From: JBEKIK01 sp963838495
GTDB taxonomy: Bacteria; Planctomycetota; Planctomycetia; Pirellulales; Thermoguttaceae
Assembly: GCA_963838495.1 (NCBI GenBank)
Contig: CAWIRC010000001.1
Location: forward strand, 1,302,001-1,366,000
DNA: 64,000 nt
Direction: 5' to 3'
Shown here: positions 25,804 to 34,205 of the stretch, piece by piece
Layout: every line of letters begins with the position of its first letter
Numbering within the stretch: the stretch's first letter is position 1
The notes under the pieces: model-generated
Told to the model about the DNA's origin: nothing
Seen by the model: only the letters and a program-made list of their open reading frames with translations
Databases searched by the model: none
Position numbers and translations under genes: made by a program

Positions 25804-26910
25804 ATGAAAAAACTCAAAGTCGCGGTTATCGGAGCGGGTCGCCTGGGCGGATTCCACGCTCAAAAACTGGTCAAAATCCCCGAGGTCGAACTCGGCGCCG
25901 TCGTTGATCCCGTTCCAGAAAACAGGCGCCGCGTGGCAGCCGAATTGCTTTGCCCCGAATTCGCCGATCATGCTAGTCTTCTCGGACGCATCGACGCCGC
26001 CGTGATCGCCGCCCCAACCGCCTGCCATTATCAACTTGCCAAGGAGTTTCTTCAGTCCAACACACATCTGTTGGTGGAAAAACCCTTGTGCCTGAATTCC
26101 CGCCAGGCCGATGAACTGGTCGCCCTGGCCAAAAAGCGAAACCTGGTGCTGCAAGTCGGGCACGTCGAACGCTTCAATCCGGCGTTTGTCGCTTCGGCTC
26201 CACACCTCGGCGATCCGAAATACATCGAGACCGTTCGTACTAGCCCGTTCACGTTCCGTTCCACCGACGTGGGCGCGGTCCTGGACCTCATGATCCACGA
26301 CCTGGACCTGGTATTGTCGATTGCCCGCAGCCCGGTGCAAAAAGTTGATGCAGTCGGTCTAAAAGTTGTGGGCAAGGACGAAGACATGGCCAACGCCCGG
26401 ATTCAATTCCAAAACGGTAGCGCGGCGAATCTGACCGTATCGCGGGTAAGTCGCGAGTCCGTGCGCCGGATGAAGGTTTGGTCGAAGCAGGCTTTTGCCG
26501 AGATCGACTTTGCCGCGCGAACCTCCGCCCTGGTCCGGCCCAGTGAAACCCTGCGCCAAGGGGCATTCCATGTAGAAGAAATGTCGCCGGATCAGGTGGA
26601 ACACTGCCGCCGCAATTTCGCCGACGAGCATTTGCCCTGCGAGCAACTCCAATTTGAAGCGGTGGATGCCTTGGCCCTGGAAGTGCGGGATTTTGTGGAC
26701 GCCATCCGCACGCCCCGCCAACCGCTGGTCAACGGCCAGTCCGGCCGCGACGCCGTGGCCCTGGCCGAAACCATCCTCGACCGCATCCATGCCCAATGGA
26801 ATGTTTCCGGCAGCCACTCCACAACCGCTCCGCCTCGGCACATCATTCCCGTCCCCCACCTCACTATTGCAGCCGATACAAAGCACGGACAATTCAGAGA
26901 TGCGGGATAG
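25804..26910 (+). CDS. Gfo/Idh/MocA family NAD-dependent oxidoreductase
   Basis: A 368-residue sugar oxidoreductase. The start at 25804 places the Rossmann motif immediately (KVAVIGAGRLGGFHAQKL). HLLVEKPLCLN is the conserved EKP catalytic-lysine block, and VGAVLDLMIHDLDLVLSIA carries the D-x3-H pair. The upstream extension is unlikely. It follows lpxA by 83 bases on the same strand. In some bacteria (Acidithiobacillus, Leptospira) an oxidoreductase of this family, GnnA, lies next to lpxA and works with the aminotransferase GnnB to make the diamino sugar for amide-linked lipid A. No GnnB-like gene is present here, so that role is only a possibility. Confidence 0.85.
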   Translation: MKKLKVAVIGAGRLGGFHAQKLVKIPEVELGAVVDPVPENRRRVAAELLCPEFADHASLLGRIDAAVIAAPTACHYQLAKEFLQSNTHLLVEKPLCLNSRQADELVALAKKRNLVLQVGHVERFNPAFVASAPHLGDPKYIETVRTSPFTFRSTDVGAVLDLMIHDLDLVLSIARSPVQKVDAVGLKVVGKDEDMANARIQFQNGSAANLTVSRVSRESVRRMKVWSKQAFAEIDFAARTSALVRPSETLRQGAFHVEEMSPDQVEHCRRNFADEHLPCEQLQFEAVDALALEVRDFVDAIRTPRQPLVNGQSGRDAVALAETILDRIHAQWNVSGSHSTTAPPRHIIPVPHLTIAADTKHGQFRDAG

Positions 26911-26938
26911 TCCGGTATGTCACAGTGTGATTATTATT

Positions 26939-27060
26939 AGAGCTTATCCCAAAAGTCCCCTCTCCCTTTGGGAGAGGGTTAGGGTGAGGGCTGATTTGCC
27001 GAGAATAGACTGTTATAATCTTTTGCCATTATTGTATTTTTATATTTTGGGATAAGCTCT
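26939..27060. mobile_element. MITE-like element with 16-bp perfect terminal inverted repeats, carrying a Family A repeat
   Basis: agagcttatcccaaaa at 26939-26954 and ttttgggataagctct at 27045-27060 are perfect inverted copies. Between them lies a Family A palindrome (ctctccctttgggagagggt at about 26960) and about 50 AT-rich bases. There is no ORF. Confidence 0.65.
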
Positions 27061-27126
27061 CAGGGGATTAGGCAAGAAAAAATAGTAAGTCGCCAAACAT
27101 AGGGCACGCGGAAAACGCCGCCCGCA

Positions 27127-28545
27127 TCAGGAATGAATGGGCACTTCTTCTTCCGGCTTATCGACGGCTGAGCGATTTTCTTCAATCATCTGATTCCGCG
27201 ACGCATTGGAGGCCCGATTCTCCTCGCTTCGCCTGTTGAAACACAGCTTGGATGAGTTGGCGTCGAACGTGTACGCATCGCAGTGCAGGCTCTGATTATG
27301 CGCGGCTTCATTGTTCATGCCGCATTGTTTTGAGCAGTATGCGCAATACGGGAAATACGGCGTGCGGGTATGCATGGTCCTGCGGATATTTGAATAGTCT
27401 TTGCCGCGCCAGATGGAGTCGAATCCGTCATCAAAGCGGCCGACAGTCTGGATCCATGCCCGATAACAAAAGCGGATCGTTCCGTCGGAATCGATTTGGA
27501 CGAATTCCCAAGGGTCACGGCAGCGCCGCGGATGCCCGTCATTGCCGGGCAACGCCGGAAGATTGACCGTGATGCCGTGTTCGACGGCCCGGGCCGCCGT
27601 CTCGCGGAATATTTCGGCGGCAAAGTCCTGCTGCCAAAACAGCGAGTTTTCGAACTGCATGTCGTTGGCAAAATTGACGTAGGATACATCGACTGTTTCC
27701 ATGCCCATCGATTTTGCGAGTCTGCAAATGCCGGGCAGTTCCTCCGCGTTTTCTTTCATCACAGAGTAGCGCAGTCCGAGCCGGGGATATTTCACTCCAG
27801 CGTCGCGTTTCTGCCGAGTAAGATTGCCGATGTTCTCGATGATCCTCTCGAATTTCGCTCCCCGGCGAATCTTTTCCAAAGTGCTTTTTGTGGAGCCGTC
27901 GAAGGATAGATAATAATAACGAAGTGTTTGCTCAGCCGTCATCCATTGGGAAATCTCGTCGCTCAGAAGCATTCCATTGCTGACCATTCGGGTTTTTATA
28001 CGATAGCTATCGGCCAAGCGCAGGGCATCGCGGAGCTTCGGATATAAAAGCGGTTCACCGCCGGAACAAAACGAGAGGCTGCTCGCATAAGGGAACAACT
28101 TTCGAGCGATCCGTTCATAAAGGGCGTAATCCAGCCAACGATTTTCCTCTACCGTCGATGAAATGCAAAATGTGCAATTCAGATTGCATGCCTTGGTCAA
28201 AATTACGTCCAGGAATAACGGATAGCTGCGGGGTCGGCATACGCTGAGCTTGCGCTCGACAATGTTTTCCACCAGGTTGATTATTCGAGGTGGAGTCGCC
28301 GACCGGGCAAATTCGCGGATTTTATCCAATTTTTTTTGCATATTATCGCAAATCCGATTTCCGTCCCCTAAATTTTCCATCACGATAGCAGTCCGATCCG
28401 CGTGTAAGTCGGTTGAATATTTAAATATAGGACGTGTCTGCTGAACTGGAGATTTCCTCGGCGTGAAAAACACATTCACGCCTTTTTTGATGGTCTTTTT
28501 ATCTAAACTCAACAGAAAAATCTGGGGAATTTCGAGGACATCCAC
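27127..28545 (-). CDS. Radical SAM protein with SPASM-like C-terminal cluster
   Basis: A radical SAM enzyme of up to 472 residues. The cluster motif is in DVILTKACNLNCTFCISS (C-x3-C-x2-C), followed by LSFCSGGEPLLYPKLRDAL. The C-terminal half has a SPASM-like pattern: FVQIDSDGTIRFCYRAW, then FPYCAYCSKQCGMNN. The first 60-70 residues are poorly conserved in appearance, and the true start may be an internal Met (MENLGDG or MQKKLDKIREFARS); neither has a good ribosome site. No small substrate peptide is evident nearby, so peptide, sugar-lipid or other substrates remain open. It is separate from the hxs operon. Confidence 0.75.
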   Translation of the reverse strand: MDVLEIPQIFLLSLDKKTIKKGVNVFFTPRKSPVQQTRPIFKYSTDLHADRTAIVMENLGDGNRICDNMQKKLDKIREFARSATPPRIINLVENIVERKLSVCRPRSYPLFLDVILTKACNLNCTFCISSTVEENRWLDYALYERIARKLFPYASSLSFCSGGEPLLYPKLRDALRLADSYRIKTRMVSNGMLLSDEISQWMTAEQTLRYYYLSFDGSTKSTLEKIRRGAKFERIIENIGNLTRQKRDAGVKYPRLGLRYSVMKENAEELPGICRLAKSMGMETVDVSYVNFANDMQFENSLFWQQDFAAEIFRETAARAVEHGITVNLPALPGNDGHPRRCRDPWEFVQIDSDGTIRFCYRAWIQTVGRFDDGFDSIWRGKDYSNIRRTMHTRTPYFPYCAYCSKQCGMNNEAAHNQSLHCDAYTFDANSSKLCFNRRSEENRASNASRNQMIEENRSAVDKPEEEVPIHS

Positions 28546-28838
28546 TCCAGAATGCCCCTAAAATCGGTAAAACCATTTTTAGATTCATACCACGAAAGCG
28601 TACATGATTTCATGAAGAACTAGGACTTTAAGGATAAAGAATCCGTGATCCGCGCTTGTTTTGCTGATAGTGAGCGCTAAAATATTTGCGTGTCGGATGA
28701 TTGAAAAAAGTAAGCGTTTAAATCGCGATCTTTTCAACAACATTGTTATCCGGCCGGAATCAACCGCAATGTAAACTCAATTATTTCTTGTCAAGATATT
28801 CCATTTAAACTGGGCACATCGACGCCCGGGAGGCCAAA

Positions 28839-29517
28839 ATGAATGCGATCCGAAAAAAAACAATTTCCCTGTTTATCATCGTATTGATCGGCGGCTCATT
28901 ATTTAATTCAGTCTTCGCGGCCGAAGAAGAATCTTCCCTTACGCCTCAAGCGGCTTTGCAATTATTGAAAAACGGCAACGCCCGTTTCGCCGAAGACCGG
29001 CCGGAACTCAAAGACATCGACCAGGCAAGGCGCAGCGAATTGGTCAAAGGCCAGCATCCCTTCGCCATAGTGTTAACATGCGCCGATTCGCGCATCGCGC
29101 CGGAGTTGATATTCAATCAGGGATTGGGGCAATGTATTTGTGGCGCGAGTAGCCGGCAACGTCAGCGATCCGGACATGCTGGGATCGATTGAATACGCCG
29201 TCGAACACCTGCACGTGCCGTTGCTGGTCGTTTTGGGCCATGAGCATTGCGGAGCCGTGGCCGCCGCCTTGGGAGGGGAAAAACCCGCCGGAAACCTGGG
29301 AGCACTTATAAGCCAAATCTACGTGGGAAAACAACTGCCCAAAGAAAAAGAGGCCGCCCAAGCCGCCGCGGAAAAAAACAACGTTTTGCATCTATCGGAG
29401 CTTGTCACCCGCCACAGCGATGTGTTGAAAAAAGCGGTGGAAGAAAAACGTTTAAACGTCGTCACGGCAATTTACCATCTCGATACCGGCAAGGTTGAAT
29501 GGCTGGAAAATAAATAA
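28839..29517 (+). CDS. Exported beta-carbonic anhydrase, frameshifted near 29136
   Basis: Two overlapping frames make one enzyme of about 226 residues. The first has a signal peptide (ISLFIIVLIGGSLFNSVFA), NGNARFAEDRPE and CADSRIAPELIFNQGLG, with the zinc Cys and the Asp-Arg dyad. The second resumes with ARVAGNVSDPDMLGSIEYAVEHLHVPLLVVLGHEHCGA, carrying the other zinc ligands (H-x2-C). Removing one T in gggcaatgta would read LGQVFVARVAGN across the junction. Both halves keep all key residues, which argues for a recent change or sequence error rather than long decay. Periplasmic CO2/bicarbonate interconversion is the expected role. Confidence 0.8.
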
Positions 29518-29680
29518 TTTGCAGTAGAAATCTTACTGAATCAATTAGGGCAAAAACTGCACTTTCGGCTATTTTGGTGGTGCTTGCGCAAAAAAACCCG
29601 CCCACCTAATTTTTTTGGGGGGTTGTCTATGAATAAGTTACGGTATATAAAAAATAGTAAAATTGAATATACAAAAGCAA

Positions 29681-30313
29681 ATGAGTATTCATATGTGTCG
29701 AACGGCCGCCTTTTTTGGGGTAATCCTTAGTCTTTTATTACCCGGTTTGTTCTCCAACGCAGCCGAACCCCGCGGCGACAAGGGCCAAAGCGCCGGGCCT
29801 GCCGCCAAATCGCAAGGAGATAAACTCATGACCATTCAAATTACAAGCACGGCCTTTAAAGAAGGGGAGGCGATCCCCAAAAAATACACCGGTGAAGGCG
29901 CCAACGTGTCGCCGCCCTTGGCCTGGACCGGCGTACCTGAAAATGCCAAGGAATTGGTGTTGATTTGCGATGACCCGGACGCCCCTACCGCCGAACCTTG
30001 GGTGCATTGGGTTATCTACAAAATCCCCGCCGATGTAAAAGGCCTGAAGGAAGGCATTCCGCAAAAGCCCCGCCTTACCGACCCGGCCGGCGCATTACAA
30101 GGCAAAAACTCCTGGCAAAGCCCAAAAGAAAACATCGGCTACCGCGGACCATATCCCCCGCCCGGCCATGGCACGCATCATTACTATTTCAAACTTTATG
30201 CCTTGGAAGCCAAGATGGCCGCGGAGCCGGGCATGGATAAAAATGCTATTCTGCAAGAGATCGAACAGCACGTCGTGGCCAAAGGCCAGTTGATGGGCAC
30301 GTACCAGAGGTGA
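29681..30313 (+). CDS. Exported YbhB/YbcL-family (PEBP/RKIP-like) protein
   Basis: A signal peptide (MCRTAAFFGVILSLLLPGLFSNA) precedes a complete PEBP domain: GEAIPKKYTGEGANVSPPLAW, LVLICDDPDAPT, WVHWVIYKIP, GYRGPYPPPGHGTHHYYFKLYAL. These are the ligand-pocket blocks of the YbhB family. Bacterial members bind small anionic ligands; physiological roles are mostly unknown. I prefer the ATG at 29681 over the TTG at 29663. A second in-frame Met before TIQITSTAF could yield a cytoplasmic form. The next gene starts four bases past the stop. Confidence 0.87.
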   Translation: MSIHMCRTAAFFGVILSLLLPGLFSNAAEPRGDKGQSAGPAAKSQGDKLMTIQITSTAFKEGEAIPKKYTGEGANVSPPLAWTGVPENAKELVLICDDPDAPTAEPWVHWVIYKIPADVKGLKEGIPQKPRLTDPAGALQGKNSWQSPKENIGYRGPYPPPGHGTHHYYFKLYALEAKMAAEPGMDKNAILQEIEQHVVAKGQLMGTYQR

Positions 30314-30316
30314 TTT

Positions 30317-31039
30317 GTGCCCGACCGCAGAAAACATCGCGGTCCGCACCCGGAAGATGCGCGGCTGTTCTCCGCCGAAATTCACGCCCGCCTTTCTCAG
30401 GCCGTGGACGATCTATGTTGGCTGCTCAGCCGGGGATATGCGCCCGATTCGTCCTTGAAGATAGTGGGCGATCGGTATGGCCTTGTCGCCCGTCAACGGG
30501 TAGCCGTGGCAAGATGTTCCTGCGGCAGCGACGAGCGTGATCGGCGGCGGAGGCACGAAGTCGCCGCCCAAGCCCTGCACAATCAAGCGTTGAAATTGGA
30601 CGGATACAACGTTTTGACGACCATCGAAGCAGCCCTTTCAGGCGGGGTGATCTTTGCCGCCCGCGACGGCGCATACCGCGATATGGCCAGCATGCACGGC
30701 ACTTATCGCAAGGTGGCCGAAACTCTCCCCGCCCTGGAACTGCTGGGCGCCGAACTCGCCCGGTTGAACGTCGCCGAATGTGTCTTGTATCTCGATCGGC
30801 CGGTCTCCAACAGCGGCCGGCTAAAATCGCTCATAGAAGACCTGGCGGCAAAAAAAGGATGGCCATGGCAGGTAGAATTGGCGGCCAGTCCGGACGCCTT
30901 GCTGGCCCAATCAACCGAAATCGTGGCCACGGCCGACAGCGTGATTCTTGACCGCTGCCGCGCCTGGTATAATCTGGCCAAGGCCGTTATCGACGGGCAA
31001 GTCCCCCAAGCCTGGATCGTCGATCTTTCCAAGGGATAA
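30317..31039 (+). CDS. DUF434 domain protein
   Basis: A 240-residue cytoplasmic protein starting at GTG. The N-terminal part (RGPHPEDARLFSAE, AVDDLCWLLSRGYAPDSSLKIVGDRYGLVARQRVAVAR) is the DUF434 signature. The second part (LKLDGYNVLTTIEAALSGGVIFAARDGAYRD, then VLYLDRPVSNSGRLKSLIEDL) is the domain that usually follows it. Its function is unknown; the conserved Asp and Arg residues suggest a nucleotide- or nucleic-acid-related role, which I cannot support further. It follows the PEBP gene almost directly and is probably co-transcribed with it. Confidence 0.8.
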   Translation: MPDRRKHRGPHPEDARLFSAEIHARLSQAVDDLCWLLSRGYAPDSSLKIVGDRYGLVARQRVAVARCSCGSDERDRRRRHEVAAQALHNQALKLDGYNVLTTIEAALSGGVIFAARDGAYRDMASMHGTYRKVAETLPALELLGAELARLNVAECVLYLDRPVSNSGRLKSLIEDLAAKKGWPWQVELAASPDALLAQSTEIVATADSVILDRCRAWYNLAKAVIDGQVPQAWIVDLSKG

Positions 31040-31287
31040 AACGCGTTGTCCAAAGAGTAAATTCGGCCAAGGCGACAATCCCATTTTCTTCAACCAACCC
31101 GGCCAGCGCGACCATGCCGAAAACAGCTTCTCCGCGGCGCCCGATGGCGCCCCGCCGCCGTCTGATGGCCCCTGGAAAAACGGGGTCCTTTGGCATTCCC
31201 CCTTTGACGAACTTTGGGCAATGTGATATTTTACCAAGTATCGGGTTTTAATGGTTTTTCACACTTTATAAAGGAAGGTTTAAAGCT
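31040..31287. other. Gene-free stretch before the EF-hand lipoprotein
   Basis: An ORF ends at 31226 (..FNQPGQRDHAENSFS..) but lacks a plausible start and recognisable domain. A good ribosome site (AAGGAAGG) lies just before the next gene. Confidence 0.4.
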
Positions 31288-31917
31288 ATGATTACGCGCT
31301 TGGTTCATTTCAGTTTGGCGGCGTTATTTGCCGTTATCATATTGACGCAAAGCGGTTGTTTGAATCAGCCGAGCCGGATCGTTGCGCCAAGTATCGATGC
31401 CGACACCGCCGGGCAAGAGGCCATAAAGCTTTACGACACCAACCATGACGGCAAAATAAGCGGGGCGGAACTGGACAAAGTTCCCTCATTATGTTCGCCC
31501 CAGGCCATGGCGAATTTTAAATCCACCAAGGAAAAAGGCGTTACAGCCGCCGATATTACCGCCCGCATCAAAGACTGGCAGAAAACCAAAATCGGCCGGG
31601 TTGGCGGGATTGCCGCCCAGGTAACACGCAATGGCAAACCCTTGGCCGGCGCCGAGGTTAAATTCGTGCCGGAAAAGTTTTTAGGCGAAGGCTTGCCGGA
31701 AGGCAAGGGCACAACCGGGCCGGATGGCAGCGGCCAGGTTTCAATACCCCTCAGCGAACCAGGCGAACCCCCGGGAATGCCTCCGGGATATTACCGCGTG
31801 GAAATCACGATGCCCGACGGCAGTATTCCCGCCAAATATAATACTCAAACCATTCTTGGCGATGAAGTTTGCCCCGACGTCCGTAGAAATGTCGGATATA
31901 GTTACGACGTCAGATAA
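31288..31917 (+). CDS. Lipoprotein with an EF-hand motif and a carboxypeptidase-regulatory-like domain
   Basis: A 209-residue lipoprotein. The signal ends in ILTQSGC, a lipobox. Residues 48-60 (YDTNHDGKISGAEL) form one EF-hand calcium loop with D-x-N-x-D-x-K spacing. From about residue 104 a beta-sandwich-like domain follows (AAQVTRNGKPLAGAEVKFVPE, GTTGPDGSGQVSIPL, PPGYYRVEITMP), resembling the Ig-like/carboxypeptidase-regulatory folds common in planctomycete lipoproteins. A likely surface or periplasmic protein of unknown partner. The AAGGAAGG site is well spaced. Confidence 0.72.
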   Translation: MITRLVHFSLAALFAVIILTQSGCLNQPSRIVAPSIDADTAGQEAIKLYDTNHDGKISGAELDKVPSLCSPQAMANFKSTKEKGVTAADITARIKDWQKTKIGRVGGIAAQVTRNGKPLAGAEVKFVPEKFLGEGLPEGKGTTGPDGSGQVSIPLSEPGEPPGMPPGYYRVEITMPDGSIPAKYNTQTILGDEVCPDVRRNVGYSYDVR

Positions 31918-31933
31918 ACGCGCATCGAATCCA

Positions 31934-32290
31934 ATGCGAGATGTGTCCGATCTTTTTGCCGCCCTGGCCCGGAGCAAGTTCCGTAGTGCCATCAAATTGC
32001 GGGCCAAAGAGAAGGCATATCTGGCTAAAAAGACCCTGCCGGTCGTGTTGGATCACGGGCGGAAGTTTCTTAACCAGCGCCTGGCCCCCGCCAGTCCGCC
32101 CAACGACGGCCGGCAAACTCCCATGCGCGGCCATCCGGTATTTGTCGCTCAGCATGCCACCGCCACTTGCTGCCGCGGTTGCCTGGAAAAATGGCACCGC
32201 ATTCCCCGCGGCCAACCTTTGTCCGATCAACAGATCGAATACATTTTAGAAGTGATACGGCTTTGGTTGATCATGAACCATGCCGAATAG
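31934..32290 (+). CDS. DUF4186 domain protein
   Basis: About 118 residues: FAALARSKFRSAIKLRAKEKAYL, RLAPASPPNDGRQTPMRGHPVFVAQHATATCCRGCLEKWHRIPRG, then LSDQQIEYILEVIRLWL. The NDGxQTPMRGHPVF and QHATATCCRGCLxKWH blocks define DUF4186; the Cys/His set suggests metal binding, which is not proven. Start is uncertain: the ATG at 31934 fits the family length, while an ATG at 31889 overlaps the end of the lipoprotein gene and would add 15 residues. No function is known. Confidence 0.8.
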   Translation: MRDVSDLFAALARSKFRSAIKLRAKEKAYLAKKTLPVVLDHGRKFLNQRLAPASPPNDGRQTPMRGHPVFVAQHATATCCRGCLEKWHRIPRGQPLSDQQIEYILEVIRLWLIMNHAE

Positions 32291-32304
32291 ACCCGCATCT
32301 CTGA

Positions 32305-32633
32305 TTACGGCACCACTGCCTTTAATACGTTGCGCACCGGTTGCCCGGGGTAAAAAACCCTGGTCCGCACAACTGCCGCAGGCCCGACCACTACTGGAGC
32401 CGCAGTATATGCCGGCACGCTGTACGCGCTGCAACCGCAAGCGCAGGCGCCACAGGCATGTACGACACATACGGCACAGGCGCGGCCATTACAGGAGCGG
32501 GATAAGCATATACAGGGACTCCAGGATAGTACGCTTGGACCACGGTCGGCATTACATACCAGCCTGCGAACGTAGTGGAACCGGCAAGCAGCAAAATCCC
32601 CAGGGCAACAACTGTTGTCTTAATCATGTGCAT
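32305..32633 (-). CDS. Small exported Pro/Tyr/Val-rich protein, frameshifted near 32455
   Basis: The open frame gives a signal peptide (KTTVVALGILLLAGSTTFAG) and a Tyr/Pro/Val-rich stretch (YYPGVPVYAYPAPVMAAPVP), then ends in unlikely sequence. In the next frame the DNA continues as CGACACGCSAYSVPAYTAAP and ends in TRVFYPGQPVRNVLKAVVP with a stop at 32305. That is a coherent end, and I recall small planctomycete surface proteins of this composition with an RTRVYxPGQPxRN tail. One extra base near 32455 explains the break. The Cys-rich knot and Pro-rich body suggest a cell-surface protein; the role is unknown. Confidence 0.55.
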
Positions 32634-32812
32634 ACCCTTTCCTGCTGAATTTTAGCCAAATAATCCAAATTTAACACATAAAACCGTCATTTCAAATCTA
32701 GCTCGAAAAAAAGTTCTGGGCAAGTACCGATGAAGCACAGATAACCACGACGGCGGGTTAATTATAGCCTTCCCCAAAAATGCCTTGCAAACTCGTCAAA
32801 TCCGTCATATAT

Positions 32813-33844
32813 TTAACCCCCGCCCACCGCTTTGGGCATTACTTGCACGTTAACATCCACTTCCAGCGGTTTTGCGTTGGGATAATCCGTTTCAATGTGG
32901 ATTTTGCCGGTAATCTTGCCCGAGGCGCCCTTGGCGTCAAAAGTAACCGGCAGCAAATGAACCGAGTTGGGGCCTTCGGGCACTTTGCAGTGGAAACGGG
33001 GATCGCTCGAGCGAACGGCGGTTATGCGGAACGGCGCCTTGCCCTGAACCACCAAGGGCTTGGATATCGGTTGACCCGTCTCGACCACTCCTAAAAACAA
33101 CGGCGAAGGCCGCACGCTCAGGGCTTGCGAGATTACTCCCTCGACCTCCACCGGTACCCGCGCAGCCAACTGGTTTACGTCATTAGTCACCAATATAAGC
33201 TGATCTTGAATATAACCGGCCGGGGCATTGGATTTAAGAGCCACGTTAAGGTTATATTTTACTTTCCCCTCGCCGCGGGAAACCTCGGCCAGTTGGCATT
33301 CCAAGTAAGGATTGCTCTTTTCAATCCCTTCGATCTGCCAGTCGTCGCGACCGGCATAACTTATCGATACCTTTTGCACCGCGGCCGTCCCTTGGGTCAC
33401 CGACCCGAATTGAACTTCGCCGGGCAACACAACTACGTCTCTGCGGATATACGCGTGAATGTGGACCTGAACCTCGGCTTCAAAAGGCAGGTCGAACTTC
33501 ACCGTGATCGTGGCGTCTTTGCGCCCGTAATACTGCCGGGTATCGGTATTGACCACCGCCGTTAGTTCGGCCTTGTCCCATGTTTTCAAGAATAGTTTGT
33601 CGATTTTGGCCGCAGTGCAGCCGCAACTCGACTGCACCGACTTGATGTGGGCATCTTCTTCATAGATGTTCTCGATAATGAATTTATACTCGACCTTGGC
33701 CCCGGCGGCGACCACGCCGAAATCGTGCGACGTCTCGCTGAACATCGCTTTTGCCCAATCCTGCTCCTCCGCCTCGCCATTGGATGCAGCACATAGTAAA
33801 GCAAAAAAAGGAATCCACAAAATCGAAATACGCATCAGGTTCAA
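32813..33844 (-). CDS. Exported DUF1573 domain protein
   Basis: A 343-residue exported protein. A signal peptide (ISILWIPFFALLCAASNGEA) is followed by the DUF1573 signature HDFGVVAAGAKVEYKFIIEN and SCGCTAAKIDKLFLKTWDKAEL. Two further beta-sandwich units follow (LPGEVQFGSVTQGTAAVQKVSI, RPSPLFLGVVETGQPISKPLVVQG). The fold is Ig-like and probably mediates protein contacts in the periplasm. It is single, and its start is at 33844 or three codons later. Function unknown; the family is expanded in planctomycetes and Bacteroidetes. Confidence 0.82.
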   Translation of the reverse strand: MNLMRISILWIPFFALLCAASNGEAEEQDWAKAMFSETSHDFGVVAAGAKVEYKFIIENIYEEDAHIKSVQSSCGCTAAKIDKLFLKTWDKAELTAVVNTDTRQYYGRKDATITVKFDLPFEAEVQVHIHAYIRRDVVVLPGEVQFGSVTQGTAAVQKVSISYAGRDDWQIEGIEKSNPYLECQLAEVSRGEGKVKYNLNVALKSNAPAGYIQDQLILVTNDVNQLAARVPVEVEGVISQALSVRPSPLFLGVVETGQPISKPLVVQGKAPFRITAVRSSDPRFHCKVPEGPNSVHLLPVTFDAKGASGKITGKIHIETDYPNAKPLEVDVNVQVMPKAVGGG

Positions 33845-34063
33845 TCCTTAATTGTTGCTGTATAAGAAGATACGCATTTGCCACTCTGCACTATAAAACA
33901 CCCCCATTATCAATGAAAAGGATAAACGAGCCACCTGCCACCTGTCAAGTTACTTGGGCCAACCAAGCGGCCGTTGCGGATCACAAGGGGATTTGTTATT
34001 GTCTTTCTGAACGGGCGTTGCTAGCACGCGAATAATGGCTTCTATCCCCCTATATAATTGAGG

Positions 34064-34186
34064 GCGTACTGAAATTGCATAGCGTAAATCCTTGTTGGGA
34101 CGACAGTTGTACTGTCTTCCCTGCACGGGTGCGGCAGTGCAACTGCCGCACCAACAAGATAACCAATTTCAGGACACCCTCATATA
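34064..34186. repeat. Composite inverted repeat upstream of hemL (Family C-like core)
   Basis: Imperfect outer arms (gagggcgtactgaaattg / caatttcaggacaccctc) enclose an inner palindrome of the form ttgttggg ... cggcagtgcaactgccg ... ccaacaa. The inner part relates to the gttgggg-gcagtt-aactgc-ccccaac palindromes at 55699 and 63031. The rest of 33845-34205 shows no gene. Confidence 0.6.
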
Positions 34187-34205
34187 ATTGTTTGAGGCAC
34201 CCATC

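Noticed and set aside
30948..31226. A 92-codon plus-strand ORF overlapping the end of the DUF434 gene
   Set aside because: The first half is a shadow of DUF434; the remaining 60 codons have no recognisable domain or independent start.
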